A DNA stretch of 64,000 nt, taken from NCBI GenBank assembly GCA_040879985.1, contig JBBDJH010000002.1, forward strand, positions 124,001-188,000, in the 5' to 3' direction. Both the position numbers and the translations under genes were made by a program. This document shows positions 8,757 through 15,681 of the stretch, in pieces. Source of the stretch: VRUE01 sp040879985. Lineage in GTDB: Bacteria; Actinomycetota; Thermoleophilia; Solirubrobacterales; 70-9. The notes below the pieces were generated by a model that was given only the letters and a program-made list of their open reading frames with translations, made no database searches and was not told where the DNA came from. Each line of letters begins with the position of its first letter. Position 1 is the first letter of the stretch.

Positions 8757-10119
8757 GTCCGCAGAAACTCCCAGATTGAGATTTGCCCCCTCGCCGACCG
8801 GTGCGCTCCACATCGGCGGCGCGAGGACGGCACTCTATAACTGGCTGGCGGCGCGCCACGAAGGCGGCTCGCTGGTGCTGCGGATAGAGGACACCGACCG
8901 CGAGCGCTCGACCGAGGAGAACGTCGAGCAGATCCTCGACGCGCTGCGCTGGCTGGAGCTCGAGTGGGACGAGGGGCCGGTTTCCCAGGCTTCGCGCGCC
9001 GAGCGCCACCGCGAGGCGCTGGAGAGGCTGCTGGCGAGCGGCGCCGCCTACCGCGACCCGGCGACCGGCAAGGACGTCGAGGCCTGGAAGGCCGAGCACG
9101 GCGCCGAGCGGGGCTACCGGGGCGAGCCCAGCGAGGCGGCCGGCTCCGCGGTGCGGCTGCGCGTGCCCGACGAGGGCGAGACCGTGGTCGAGGATCTGAT
9201 CCGCGGCCCGGTCAGCTTTCCCAACCGCAGCTACGACGACTTCGTGATCGCCCGCGGCGACGGCTCGGTGCTCTACAACTTCGCGGTCGCCGTCGACGAC
9301 GCCGAGATGGGCATCACCGATGTCGTGCGGGGCGACGATCACCTCTCCAACACGCCGAAGCAGCTGCTCGTGCTGGCGGCGCTCGGCCACGAGCCGCCGC
9401 GCTACGCCCACCTGCCGCTGCTGCACGGGCCCGACGGCAAGAAGCTCTCGAAGCGCCACGGCGCCGCCTCGGTGCAGGAGCTCCGCGCGGCGGGCTATCT
9501 GCCGGCGGCGGTGCGCAACTACCTGGCCCTGCTCGGCTGGGGCGCCGGCGACGACGCGACGCTGATCCCGACCGCGGAGTTGATCGAGCGCTTCCGGGTC
9601 GCCGACGTCGGCAGGGCGGCGGCGATCTTCGACGAGAAGAAGCTGCGCTGGGTCAACGGCCGCTATATGCGCGAGCTGGCACTCGACGATTACCTGCAGG
9701 CGGTCGCGCGCCACCTCGATCGCGAGCCGGACGAGCGGCTGCGCGCGGCCTGCGCGATCGTGCAGGAGAAAGCGCAGACGTTAGCCGAGGTCTGGCCGCT
9801 GATCCGTTTCCTCTTCGAACCGCCGGTGGAGGACGGGAAGGCCTGGCGCAAGACGATGAAGGACGGGGCTCCAGCGGCGCTGGCGGCGGCGCGCGAGGCG
9901 TTGGCCGAGGCGCACGGATTCGACCTGGGCGCGGTCGAGGCGGCGCTGACGCCGCTGCCCCAGCAGCTCGACCTCAAGCCCGGCAAGGTCTACCAGCCGA
10001 TCAGGGTGGCGATCAGCGGCGGCACCGTCTCACCCGGGATCTTCGAGTCGCTCTCCGTGCTGGGTCGCGATGAGTCGTTACGGCGCATTGACGCTGCCCT
10101 CTTGCGCCTTAGCGCATAA
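8755..10119 (+). CDS. gltX: Glutamyl-tRNA synthetase
   Basis: Charges tRNA-Glu; probably non-discriminating for tRNA-Gln, since gatCAB is encoded at 21.9-25.0 kb and no glutaminyl-tRNA synthetase is in the window. 454 aa. The Rossmann-fold class I signature is RLRFAPSPTGALHIGGART (from about residue 7) and the KMSKS-like loop is GKKLSKRHG near residue 230. The ATG at 8755 is the only start that leaves the normal short N-terminus, so the gene has no 5' intergenic space before the divergent nfo. Whether it discriminates tRNA-Glu from tRNA-Gln cannot be decided from sequence by eye. Confidence 0.95.
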   Translation: MSAETPRLRFAPSPTGALHIGGARTALYNWLAARHEGGSLVLRIEDTDRERSTEENVEQILDALRWLELEWDEGPVSQASRAERHREALERLLASGAAYRDPATGKDVEAWKAEHGAERGYRGEPSEAAGSAVRLRVPDEGETVVEDLIRGPVSFPNRSYDDFVIARGDGSVLYNFAVAVDDAEMGITDVVRGDDHLSNTPKQLLVLAALGHEPPRYAHLPLLHGPDGKKLSKRHGAASVQELRAAGYLPAAVRNYLALLGWGAGDDATLIPTAELIERFRVADVGRAAAIFDEKKLRWVNGRYMRELALDDYLQAVARHLDREPDERLRAACAIVQEKAQTLAEVWPLIRFLFEPPVEDGKAWRKTMKDGAPAALAAAREALAEAHGFDLGAVEAALTPLPQQLDLKPGKVYQPIRVAISGGTVSPGIFESLSVLGRDESLRRIDAALLRLSA

Positions 10120-10196
10120 CAACACCTAATTTTGGGGAGGCTGGAGCTAAACCGTGCGTCCTCTGCTGCCGATGAGGGGGGCGGAGCGACACGGTC

Positions 10197-11273
10197 ATGG
10201 CCTCGAGCAAGACACACAGCAACGGCAAGGTGCGCAAGGGCGATGCCCCGCGCGGCGCCGCCCCCGCCGCGCCTGGCGCCCGCCTGGCGGCCGCCTTCGA
10301 GGCGGTGGAGAAATTCCCCGCCCTGATCGAGTCCCGGGCCCGCGTGATGCAGGCGGCGACGGCAGAGACCTCCCGCGTCGGCGAGCTGGTCGCCGCGGTT
10401 GAGGCCGATGTCGCCCTGACGATCGCCGTGCTGCGCTTCGCCAACCGCACGAGCAGCTCTGGAGGCATCGGCGGGGTGCCGGCCGCGGTCGACGTGCTGA
10501 AGCCCTCCGGGGTGCTGGCGATCGCCGGCACCGCGCCCGTCTTCGACTTCTTCGAGCCAAACGGCGGCTGGGAGCTGCGCCCCGAGCAGTTCCGGGTTCA
10601 CGCCCTGGCTACCCAGCAGGCGGCCGCCCGGATCGGGCGCGAGGTCGGCTGGGAGGATCGCGACGAGCTGATCGTCGCCGCGCTGCTGCACGACATCGGC
10701 CGGCTCGTCATCTCCAAGCTCCACCCGGGCCGCAGGACCTACTTCGACGCGACCTCGCGCACCCCGGAGCAGCGGCTGCGCGAAGAACGCGACCAGCTCG
10801 GCATCGACCACGCCCTGGTCGGCGGCGTGCTGGCGCGGCGCTGGAACGTCCCGCAGCGGATCGCGGTGGCGATCGAGCGACACCATTCCGAGGACGCCGA
10901 GGGCCTCGCCGCGATCGTCGCCACCGCCGACATGGTCGCGCACTACTCGCAGGGCGAAGCGGTTACGCCGGAGCGTCTGCGCGATACGGCGAAGCGCTGC
11001 GGCCTCGGCCCCGAGGGCCTGCGCGAGCTGCTCTACGAGCTTCCCTACCCGCGCGAGGCCGGCTCCAGGGTCAGCGAGCCATGCCCGCTGTCCAACCGCG
11101 AGCTGGACGTGCTCCGCCACCTCTCAGAGGGCATGGTCTACAAGCAGATCGCCGGCGAAATGCAGCTCTCGGTCTCGACGATCCGCACCCACCTGCACAA
11201 CGTCTACGGCAAGATCGGCGCCGTCGACCGGGCGCAGGCCGTGCTGACGGCCCGCGACTGCGGCTGGATCTAG
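10197..11273 (+). CDS. HDOD-domain protein with C-terminal LuxR-type HTH
   Basis: A 358-aa regulator with an unusual architecture. Residues about 25-270 form an HDOD/HD-like helical domain: VEADVALTIAVLRFANR, then AALLHDIGRLVISKLHPG near 161-178, a partial HD metal site with a further IERHHSED motif. Residues about 293-355 form a LuxR/GerE helix-turn-helix (LSNRELDVLRHLSEGMVYKQIAGEM, STIRTHLHNVYGKIG). The N-terminal 25 residues are Ala/Lys-rich and probably disordered. The ATG follows gltX by 77 nt. Its stop shares the palindrome CTAG (11270-11273) with the stop of the convergent response regulator. HDOD domains act in signalling; direct coupling to DNA binding is inferred from the fusion. 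Confidence 0.88.
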   Translation: MASSKTHSNGKVRKGDAPRGAAPAAPGARLAAAFEAVEKFPALIESRARVMQAATAETSRVGELVAAVEADVALTIAVLRFANRTSSSGGIGGVPAAVDVLKPSGVLAIAGTAPVFDFFEPNGGWELRPEQFRVHALATQQAAARIGREVGWEDRDELIVAALLHDIGRLVISKLHPGRRTYFDATSRTPEQRLREERDQLGIDHALVGGVLARRWNVPQRIAVAIERHHSEDAEGLAAIVATADMVAHYSQGEAVTPERLRDTAKRCGLGPEGLRELLYELPYPREAGSRVSEPCPLSNRELDVLRHLSEGMVYKQIAGEMQLSVSTIRTHLHNVYGKIGAVDRAQAVLTARDCGWI

Positions 11274-11866
11274 TCGATCAGGCACTCGCGGAGCGCTATC
11301 GCCACCGCGTGAGTGCGGTTTCTTGCGCCGAGGCGGGCGAGGATGTTCTTGGTGTGGGTCTTGACCGTTTCCTCGCTGACGCCGAGCTCGCGGGCGGCGA
11401 CGACGGTCGAGCCGCCGTCGGCGAGCAGTTGCAGGATCTCGCGCTGGCGCCGGGTCAGCCTGCCGCGGCTGCCGCTCGGCGGCACGGCCGGATCGACAAA
11501 CCGTTCCTGCTCGAGCGCCGCTTGGGCCGCCCTCGCCATCAGCTCGGCGGCGGCCGTGCGGGCGACGTAGGCGCTCGCGCCCGCCTGCAGCGACGCCGAC
11601 GCCAGGTGGCGCTCGGGCCGCTCGCCGTGGGCGACGATCCCCATGCCGGGGGCCGTCCTGCGCAACGTCCGGATCGCCTCCTCGCCGTGCAGCGCCCCGT
11701 CGGCGCCGGCCGGGTCGCGGCGAATGTCGACGATCGCCACGTCGATGCTGCCGACGTCGCGGACCAGACCGACCGCCTCGCCGCGGGTCGCGCTCTCGTG
11801 GACCTCGAAGTCTCCGACCAGCGCCTCACGCACGCCGAGCCGGACCAGCGGGTGAGGGTCGATCAC
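11270..11866 (-). CDS. NarL/LuxR-type response regulator with atypical receiver
   Basis: A 198-aa protein from the GTG at 11866. The receiver opens VIDPHPLVRLG and has a possible acceptor Asp in VAIVDIRR. The usual acidic pair is reduced to one Asp, and the conserved Lys loop is replaced by GASAYVARTAAAEL (Arg where Lys is expected). It may therefore be a pseudo-receiver not controlled by phosphorylation. The C-terminus is a full LuxR HTH (LTRRQREILQLLADGGSTVVAARELGVSEETVKTHTKNILARLGARNRTHA). No kinase lies beside it. It is convergent with, and overlaps by 4 nt, the HDOD-LuxR gene. Confidence 0.88.
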   Translation of the reverse strand: MIDPHPLVRLGVREALVGDFEVHESATRGEAVGLVRDVGSIDVAIVDIRRDPAGADGALHGEEAIRTLRRTAPGMGIVAHGERPERHLASASLQAGASAYVARTAAAELMARAAQAALEQERFVDPAVPPSGSRGRLTRRQREILQLLADGGSTVVAARELGVSEETVKTHTKNILARLGARNRTHAVAIALRECLID

Positions 11867-11903
11867 AAGGCAATGTGGGCGCTCGCTCGGGACAGGCCGA
11901 TCC

Positions 11904-11943
11904 TATACCCAGTTAAATCCGCTCCGTGCGGTAAAAAGGGCTG
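11904..11943 (+). promoter_or_regulatory. Putative promoter region of the Rrf2 gene
   Basis: TATACCCAGTTAAATCC followed by GTGCGGTAAAAAGG is the only A+T-rich stretch in the gap before the Rrf2 gene. TATACC could be a -10 element, and the A+T-rich block could hold an Rrf2 operator if the gene is autoregulated. No palindrome is clear. Confidence 0.3.
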
Positions 11944-12342
11944 GTGATTTCCATCACCTCGAAGTCGCGCTACGCCGTCGTCGCGATGGCGGAGCTGGCT
12001 CGTTCGGGCGAGCGGCCGGTGCCGATCAAGGAGCTGGCCGAGCGCCGCCGCATTCCCGAGCAGTTTCTCGAGCAGCTCTTCTCGACCCTGCGCCGCGCCG
12101 GCCTGTTGACCAGCCACCGCGGCATGAAGGGCGGTTACACGCTCTCCCGTCCGGCCGACGAGATCACCGTCCTGGAGGTCGTCCAAACCCTCGACGGCAA
12201 GGTCGGCCAGGAGGCCGACGAGGCCGGCGGCATCTGGGCCGAGGGCGTAACCGCCCTGCGCAAGGTCTTCGCCCAGACCACGATCGCCGAAGTGGCGAGA
12301 CGCGAGGCCGAGGAGGCCGGCTCGGGGATGTACTTCATCTAG
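11944..12342 (+). CDS. Rrf2-family transcriptional regulator, cysteine-free (CymR-like)
   Basis: 132-aa winged-helix regulator from a GTG. The N-terminus ITSKSRYAVVAMAELA and the recognition region IPEQFLEQLFSTLRRAGLLTSHRGMKGGYTLSRP are typical of Rrf2. It has no cysteine at all, so it lacks the Fe-S ligands of IscR/NsrR and fits the CymR-type subgroup that senses cysteine supply. The cysK and cysE genes follow after a 1.66-kb insertion. The C-terminal sequence encoding GMYFI is duplicated immediately before cysK, so ancestrally this gene probably ran straight into cysK with a TGATG overlap. Control of cysK-cysE is inferred from position. Confidence 0.88.
   Translation: MISITSKSRYAVVAMAELARSGERPVPIKELAERRRIPEQFLEQLFSTLRRAGLLTSHRGMKGGYTLSRPADEITVLEVVQTLDGKVGQEADEAGGIWAEGVTALRKVFAQTTIAEVARREAEEAGSGMYFI
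12325..12340. repeat. Direct repeat, left copy, flanking the 1.66-kb insert
   Basis: GGGATGTACTTCATCT, the last codons of the Rrf2 gene. It is repeated exactly at 13990-14005. The pair brackets a segment with unrelated genes and is best read as the duplication made by an insertion event. Confidence 0.8.
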
Positions 12343-12369
12343 ATCTCGCCCGGCTGCCTGTCGCCCGGC

Positions 12370-12375
12370 TACCAT
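12370..12375 (+). promoter_or_regulatory. -10 element of the putative antitoxin gene
   Basis: TACCAT ends 7 nt before the GTG at 12383, inside the insert, so the small operon would carry its own leaderless promoter. Confidence 0.4.
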
Positions 12376-12382
12376 TTGAGGC

Positions 12383-12583
12383 GTGACGACCCGGGAGAAA
12401 GCCCGCGCTGTTCTGGACGATCTTCCTGATGAGCGGGTGGATGCGGCACTGGCGGCGCTTGAGGCCGTTGAAGGCCGCGATACCTCGGTGGAGGCAATCC
12501 TCGCCCGACACGGCGAGGAACGGCTGAGCCCCGAGGAATTCGACCGGCACTTTGGGTCGCTGCCAACCGACGCCGAGGGCTGA
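12383..12583 (+). CDS. Small acidic protein, possible antitoxin
   Basis: 66-aa acidic protein from a GTG (TTREKARAVLDDLPDERVDAALAALEAVE...). The helical N-terminal half resembles the short antitoxin-like proteins that precede small toxins in actinobacteria; there is no recognisable DNA-binding motif. It sits 2 nt before a second small gene and both lie in the insert flanked by 16-nt direct repeats. The antitoxin role is inferred only from size, charge, order and mobile context. Confidence 0.55.
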   Translation: MTTREKARAVLDDLPDERVDAALAALEAVEGRDTSVEAILARHGEERLSPEEFDRHFGSLPTDAEG

Positions 12584-12585
12584 AC

Positions 12586-12963
12586 GTGACGCAGGAGGCC
12601 AGGCCGGAGCCGGTCTTTCCGGTCGGCTTCGATGAGGATGCCCTCGCCGAGGATCTTGCGCGTTTGTCAGAAGGTGCAGAAGAGGCGCTGAAGGCATTCC
12701 GCGACGAGCTACGCCGCGAGGGCGGCATCCCGCAGTCTCGGCTCAAGGGCTGCCACGATGAGGGGCAAGACGGCACCTGCGTCAAGACCTACGTACCGTG
12801 GCCGGACGGCCGCTTCGGCGCGGTGTTTGTGGCGGTCAGGCATCCGAATCGCCCGATGGCTCTCCGCGCCTTCGCCTTCGGGGTCCGACATCATCCCCGA
12901 GAGTCGCACGCCGAGACGGTCTACGAGGTCGCGGATCGGCGGCTCCGCAAGAAGGATGCGTAA
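12586..12963 (+). CDS. Small basic protein, possible toxin partner
   Basis: 125-aa protein from a GTG, directly behind the acidic 66-aa gene. The N-terminal half is acidic and helical. The C-terminal half is basic, His/Arg-rich and beta-like (RFGAVFVAVRHPNRPMALRAF, GVRHHPRESHAETVYEVADRRLRKK), loosely reminiscent of RelE/ParE-type folds, but I cannot match a family. The tight pairing suggests a two-gene toxin-antitoxin module; this is not proven. It ends 30 nt before the convergent phosphotransferase gene. Confidence 0.5.
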   Translation: MTQEARPEPVFPVGFDEDALAEDLARLSEGAEEALKAFRDELRREGGIPQSRLKGCHDEGQDGTCVKTYVPWPDGRFGAVFVAVRHPNRPMALRAFAFGVRHHPRESHAETVYEVADRRLRKKDA

Positions 12964-12993
12964 GCCGAGCATGGAGCTGACCGCCCGCGTCTT

Positions 12994-13881
12994 TTACGTC
13001 CGCTCGCCGAGGCGTGCCGTCCATTGCGCGTGGCGTCGACGAAGCTCGCCTTCGTCGAGGTCGGCGCGGCCCAGCGGCCGGTAGTTCGGGGCCCAGGACC
13101 CGACCGCGTCGGCGGACCGGGCGACGGCCCAGGCGTCCCAGAGGCGCATCTCGCCGACCGCCTGACCGGTCGCCGCTTCGTAGGCGGCAAGAAAGTCGTC
13201 GGCGATCTGCTCGTCGAAGAGGAGGACGAGATCCAGCCGGCACCAGCCCAGGTCGAAGCCGCGGGGACCGCGTGACCCGTCCGACCAGTCGACGATGCCG
13301 GTGAGCTTTCCGTCCCGCCAGACGACGTTGCCCGACCAGTAATCGCAGTGGGTGAGCACCTCCGGCGACTTAACAACCTGTGACCAGCGAGACCGAACCT
13401 CCGTCGCCAGCGGGCCCGCCAATATCTCCTCAGAGCCTCCGCTGTGGTCGAACACGCTCGGCAATTCCGCCAGTCGCGCGGTCGGGACCGTGTGCACCGC
13501 GGCGAGCGCGCGACCTAGCTCGCGCGCCCACCCCTTGGGGTCGGTCGGAGTGATGTCCGGCTGACCGTCAAGCCAGCTGGTCAAAGAGGTCGGATACCGC
13601 GACCGGCGGCCGCTCAGGTCGCCGCCGAGCGGCACCGGGGCGATACCGCCGAGTCCGTCGAAGGCTCGCAGAACACGCTGCTCACGCAAGGGTGCGGGGT
13701 CGTCCACCGGAAACTGGCGGACGACGACGCTGGTCGGGGGATTCTCGGTATCGACCCGCCAGGTGTTCGCGTGCTGGCCGCCTTCGAGGCGCGCGGCGCC
13801 GAGGACCACGGCTGACGGACCCGCCAGGCGGCGGACTTCCTCCAGCGCTCCAGATGAAGGCCGGGCCTCGGATCGAGTCAT
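12994..13881 (-). CDS. Aminoglycoside phosphotransferase (APH)-family kinase
   Basis: 295-aa small-molecule kinase of the APH/choline kinase fold. The catalytic loop is LTHCDYWSGNVVWRDG (HxDxxxxN) and the metal-binding segment is GIVDWSDGSRGPRGFDLGWCRLDL. The N-terminal lobe shows NTWRVDTENPPTSVVVRQF. The substrate could be an aminoglycoside, a macrolide or a metabolite; sequence alone does not decide. The gene lies within the direct-repeat-flanked insert, in the opposite orientation to the two small genes, which suggests acquisition by transfer. Confidence 0.88.
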   Translation of the reverse strand: MTRSEARPSSGALEEVRRLAGPSAVVLGAARLEGGQHANTWRVDTENPPTSVVVRQFPVDDPAPLREQRVLRAFDGLGGIAPVPLGGDLSGRRSRYPTSLTSWLDGQPDITPTDPKGWARELGRALAAVHTVPTARLAELPSVFDHSGGSEEILAGPLATEVRSRWSQVVKSPEVLTHCDYWSGNVVWRDGKLTGIVDWSDGSRGPRGFDLGWCRLDLVLLFDEQIADDFLAAYEAATGQAVGEMRLWDAWAVARSADAVGSWAPNYRPLGRADLDEGELRRRHAQWTARLGERT

Positions 13882-13888
13882 CGCCGAG

Positions 13889-13894
13889 ACTCTA
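13889..13894 (-). promoter_or_regulatory. -10 element of the APH-like gene
   Basis: TAGAGT on the minus strand, ending 7 nt before the ATG at 13881. Confidence 0.4.
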
Positions 13895-13989
13895 AGCCGA
13901 CGGCGTCAAATTACCGCTTTCCATGCAGCTAGGCTCAACTCGTGAGCGATCCGATTCCAGCATCCATGGCCGGCGTGATCTCGGGACCC

Positions 13990-14005
13990 GGGATGTACTT
14001 CATCT
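13990..14005. repeat. Direct repeat, right copy, flanking the 1.66-kb insert
   Basis: Exact repeat of 12325-12340 (GGGATGTACTTCATCT). In this copy the Rrf2 frame continues ATC TGA and the TGA overlaps the cysK ATG as TGATG, preserving what looks like the original Rrf2-cysK junction. Confidence 0.8.
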
Positions 14006-14006
14006 G

Positions 14007-14930
14007 ATGAGGGTCGGGGCGGAGGCTTCGGCGGTTGTCGGTGGGACGCCGATGGTCGCCCTGCGGCGGCTTGGCGAGGGGTTGCCCGGCGAGGTCTGCG
14101 CGAAGCTCGAGTACTTCAACCCGGGCGGCTCGGTGAAGGACCGGATCGGGGTGGCGATGATCGACGCCGCGGAGCAGGAGGGGCTGATCGAGCGGGGGCG
14201 CTCGGTGATCGTCGAGCCGACCAGCGGCAACACCGGGATCGCCCTGGCGATGGTCTGCGCGGCGCGCGGCTACGAGTTGATCCTAACCCTGCCGGAGGGG
14301 ATGAGCCGCGAGCGGGCGAAGCTGCTGCGCGCCTACGGCGCCGAGGTGCGCGAGACGCCCTCGCTGGGCGGGATGACCGAGGCGGTCGCGCTGGCGGAGG
14401 AGATCCGCGAGCAGCGCAAAGGGTTCATGCCGCAGCAGTTCTCCAACCCGGCCAACCCGGAGGTGCACCGCCGCACCACCGCGGAGGAGATCTGGCGCGA
14501 CAGCGACGGCGAGGTCGGGGCCTTCGTCGCCGGGGTCGGCACCGGCGGCACGATCAGCGGCGTCGGCGGCTTCCTGCGCGAGCGCAGCCCCGAGACGCTG
14601 GTCCTCGCGGTCGAGCCGTCCGCCTCGCCGGTCCTGTCCGGCGGCGCGCCGGGCCCGCACAAGATCCAGGGGATCGGCGCCGGCTTCGTCCCTGCGGTGC
14701 TCGACCGCTCGGTGATCGACGAGACGATCGGGGTCAGCGACGAGGACGCGCTGGACACGGCGCGCCTGGCCGCGAAGCGGGAGGGGGTGCTGGCGGGCAT
14801 CTCCGCCGGGGCCAACATCAAGGCGGCGCTGGAGGTCGCGGCGCGACCGGAGATGCAGGGGAAGCGGGTGGTGACGGTGGTCTGCGACTCGGGCGAGCGC
14901 TACATGTCCCTACCCTTCTTCGCACTGTGA
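14007..14930 (+). CDS. cysK: Cysteine synthase (O-acetylserine sulfhydrylase)
   Basis: PLP enzyme that converts O-acetylserine and sulfide to cysteine, 307 aa. The PLP lysine is in NPGGSVKDRIG (about residue 40), the substrate loop is TSGNTGIALAM, and the phosphate-binding loop is GVGTGGTISGVGG. I place the start at the ATG at 14007 (MRVGAEASAVVGGTP). An upstream in-frame ATG at 13923 would add 28 residues translated from the insert boundary. Its stop overlaps the cysE start (GTGA), so the two are translated together. Confidence 0.94.
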   Translation: MRVGAEASAVVGGTPMVALRRLGEGLPGEVCAKLEYFNPGGSVKDRIGVAMIDAAEQEGLIERGRSVIVEPTSGNTGIALAMVCAARGYELILTLPEGMSRERAKLLRAYGAEVRETPSLGGMTEAVALAEEIREQRKGFMPQQFSNPANPEVHRRTTAEEIWRDSDGEVGAFVAGVGTGGTISGVGGFLRERSPETLVLAVEPSASPVLSGGAPGPHKIQGIGAGFVPAVLDRSVIDETIGVSDEDALDTARLAAKREGVLAGISAGANIKAALEVAARPEMQGKRVVTVVCDSGERYMSLPFFAL

Positions 14931-15649
14931 TCAAGCGAGTCCTCACCGAGATACGCGCCGACATCGCCGCGGCGCGCGACCGCGACCCGGCCGCGCAGGG
15001 CGTCTCCGGCTTCGAGATCCTGACCAGCTGGGCCGGCGTGCAGGCGCTGCTCGCCCACCGCGTCGCCCACGCGCTGCGCGAGGCGGGAGTGCCGCTGGCC
15101 CCGCGGGCGATCGCCTACCTGAGCCGGGCGGTGACCGGGGTGGAGATCCATCCCGCCGCACGGATCGGCCCCGAATTCTTCATCGACCACGGCTCCGGCG
15201 TGGTGATCGGCGAGACCGCCGAGATCGGCCGCCGCGTGACGCTTTACCAGGGGGTGACGCTGGGCGGGACCGGCTTCCAGCCCGGCAAGCGGCATCCGAC
15301 CGTCGGCGACGACGTCACCGTCGGCTCCGGCGCCAAGCTGCTCGGCGCGATCGCGGTCGGCGACGGCGCCAAGGTCGGCGCCAACACCGTCGTCGTCGAG
15401 GACGTGCCGCCCTGCTCGACCGTGGTCGGCAACCCCGGCCACCCGGTCAAGGTGGAAGGCAGGCGCCCGCAGGGCCCCGACGCCGACTGGATTCACCTCC
15501 CGGACCCGATCGCCGAGGCGATCAAGGCCCTCTCAGAGCGGATCGCGAGGCTCGAGGAGCGGCTGGCGGAGCTCGACGGGGGGGAGCCGCCGTCCGGCAA
15601 CGGCGAGCAGCTGCGACCGCGCACAGGGCGCTCCTCGGCCGGCGGCTGA
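14927..15649 (+). CDS. cysE: Serine O-acetyltransferase
   Basis: First committed step of cysteine synthesis (serine + acetyl-CoA to O-acetylserine), 240 aa. The short epsilon-type form has a reduced N-terminal helical domain and a left-handed beta-helix of hexapeptide repeats: IDHGSGVVIGETAEIGRRVTLYQGVTLGGTG, then VGDDVTVGSGAKLLGAIAVGDGAKVGANTVV. The catalytic His/Asp are in FIDHG. The C-terminal tail includes a coiled-coil-like stretch (IKALSERIARLEERLAEL) and a disordered end, longer than typical. The GTG overlaps the cysK stop. Confidence 0.93.
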   Translation: MIKRVLTEIRADIAAARDRDPAAQGVSGFEILTSWAGVQALLAHRVAHALREAGVPLAPRAIAYLSRAVTGVEIHPAARIGPEFFIDHGSGVVIGETAEIGRRVTLYQGVTLGGTGFQPGKRHPTVGDDVTVGSGAKLLGAIAVGDGAKVGANTVVVEDVPPCSTVVGNPGHPVKVEGRRPQGPDADWIHLPDPIAEAIKALSERIARLEERLAELDGGEPPSGNGEQLRPRTGRSSAGG

Positions 15650-15667
15650 AGCGGCCGCGCCCGCCTC

Positions 15668-15673
15668 TATTCT
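15668..15673 (+). promoter_or_regulatory. -10 element of pcrA
   Basis: TATTCT ends 8 nt before the ATG at 15682. The spacer also contains GGAGG, so either a leaderless start or an upstream transcript could be used. Confidence 0.4.
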
Positions 15674-15681
15674 CGGAGGCG

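Noticed and set aside
12325..14005. Insertion sequence
   Set aside because: Direct repeats are present but no transposase and no terminal inverted repeats were found inside them.
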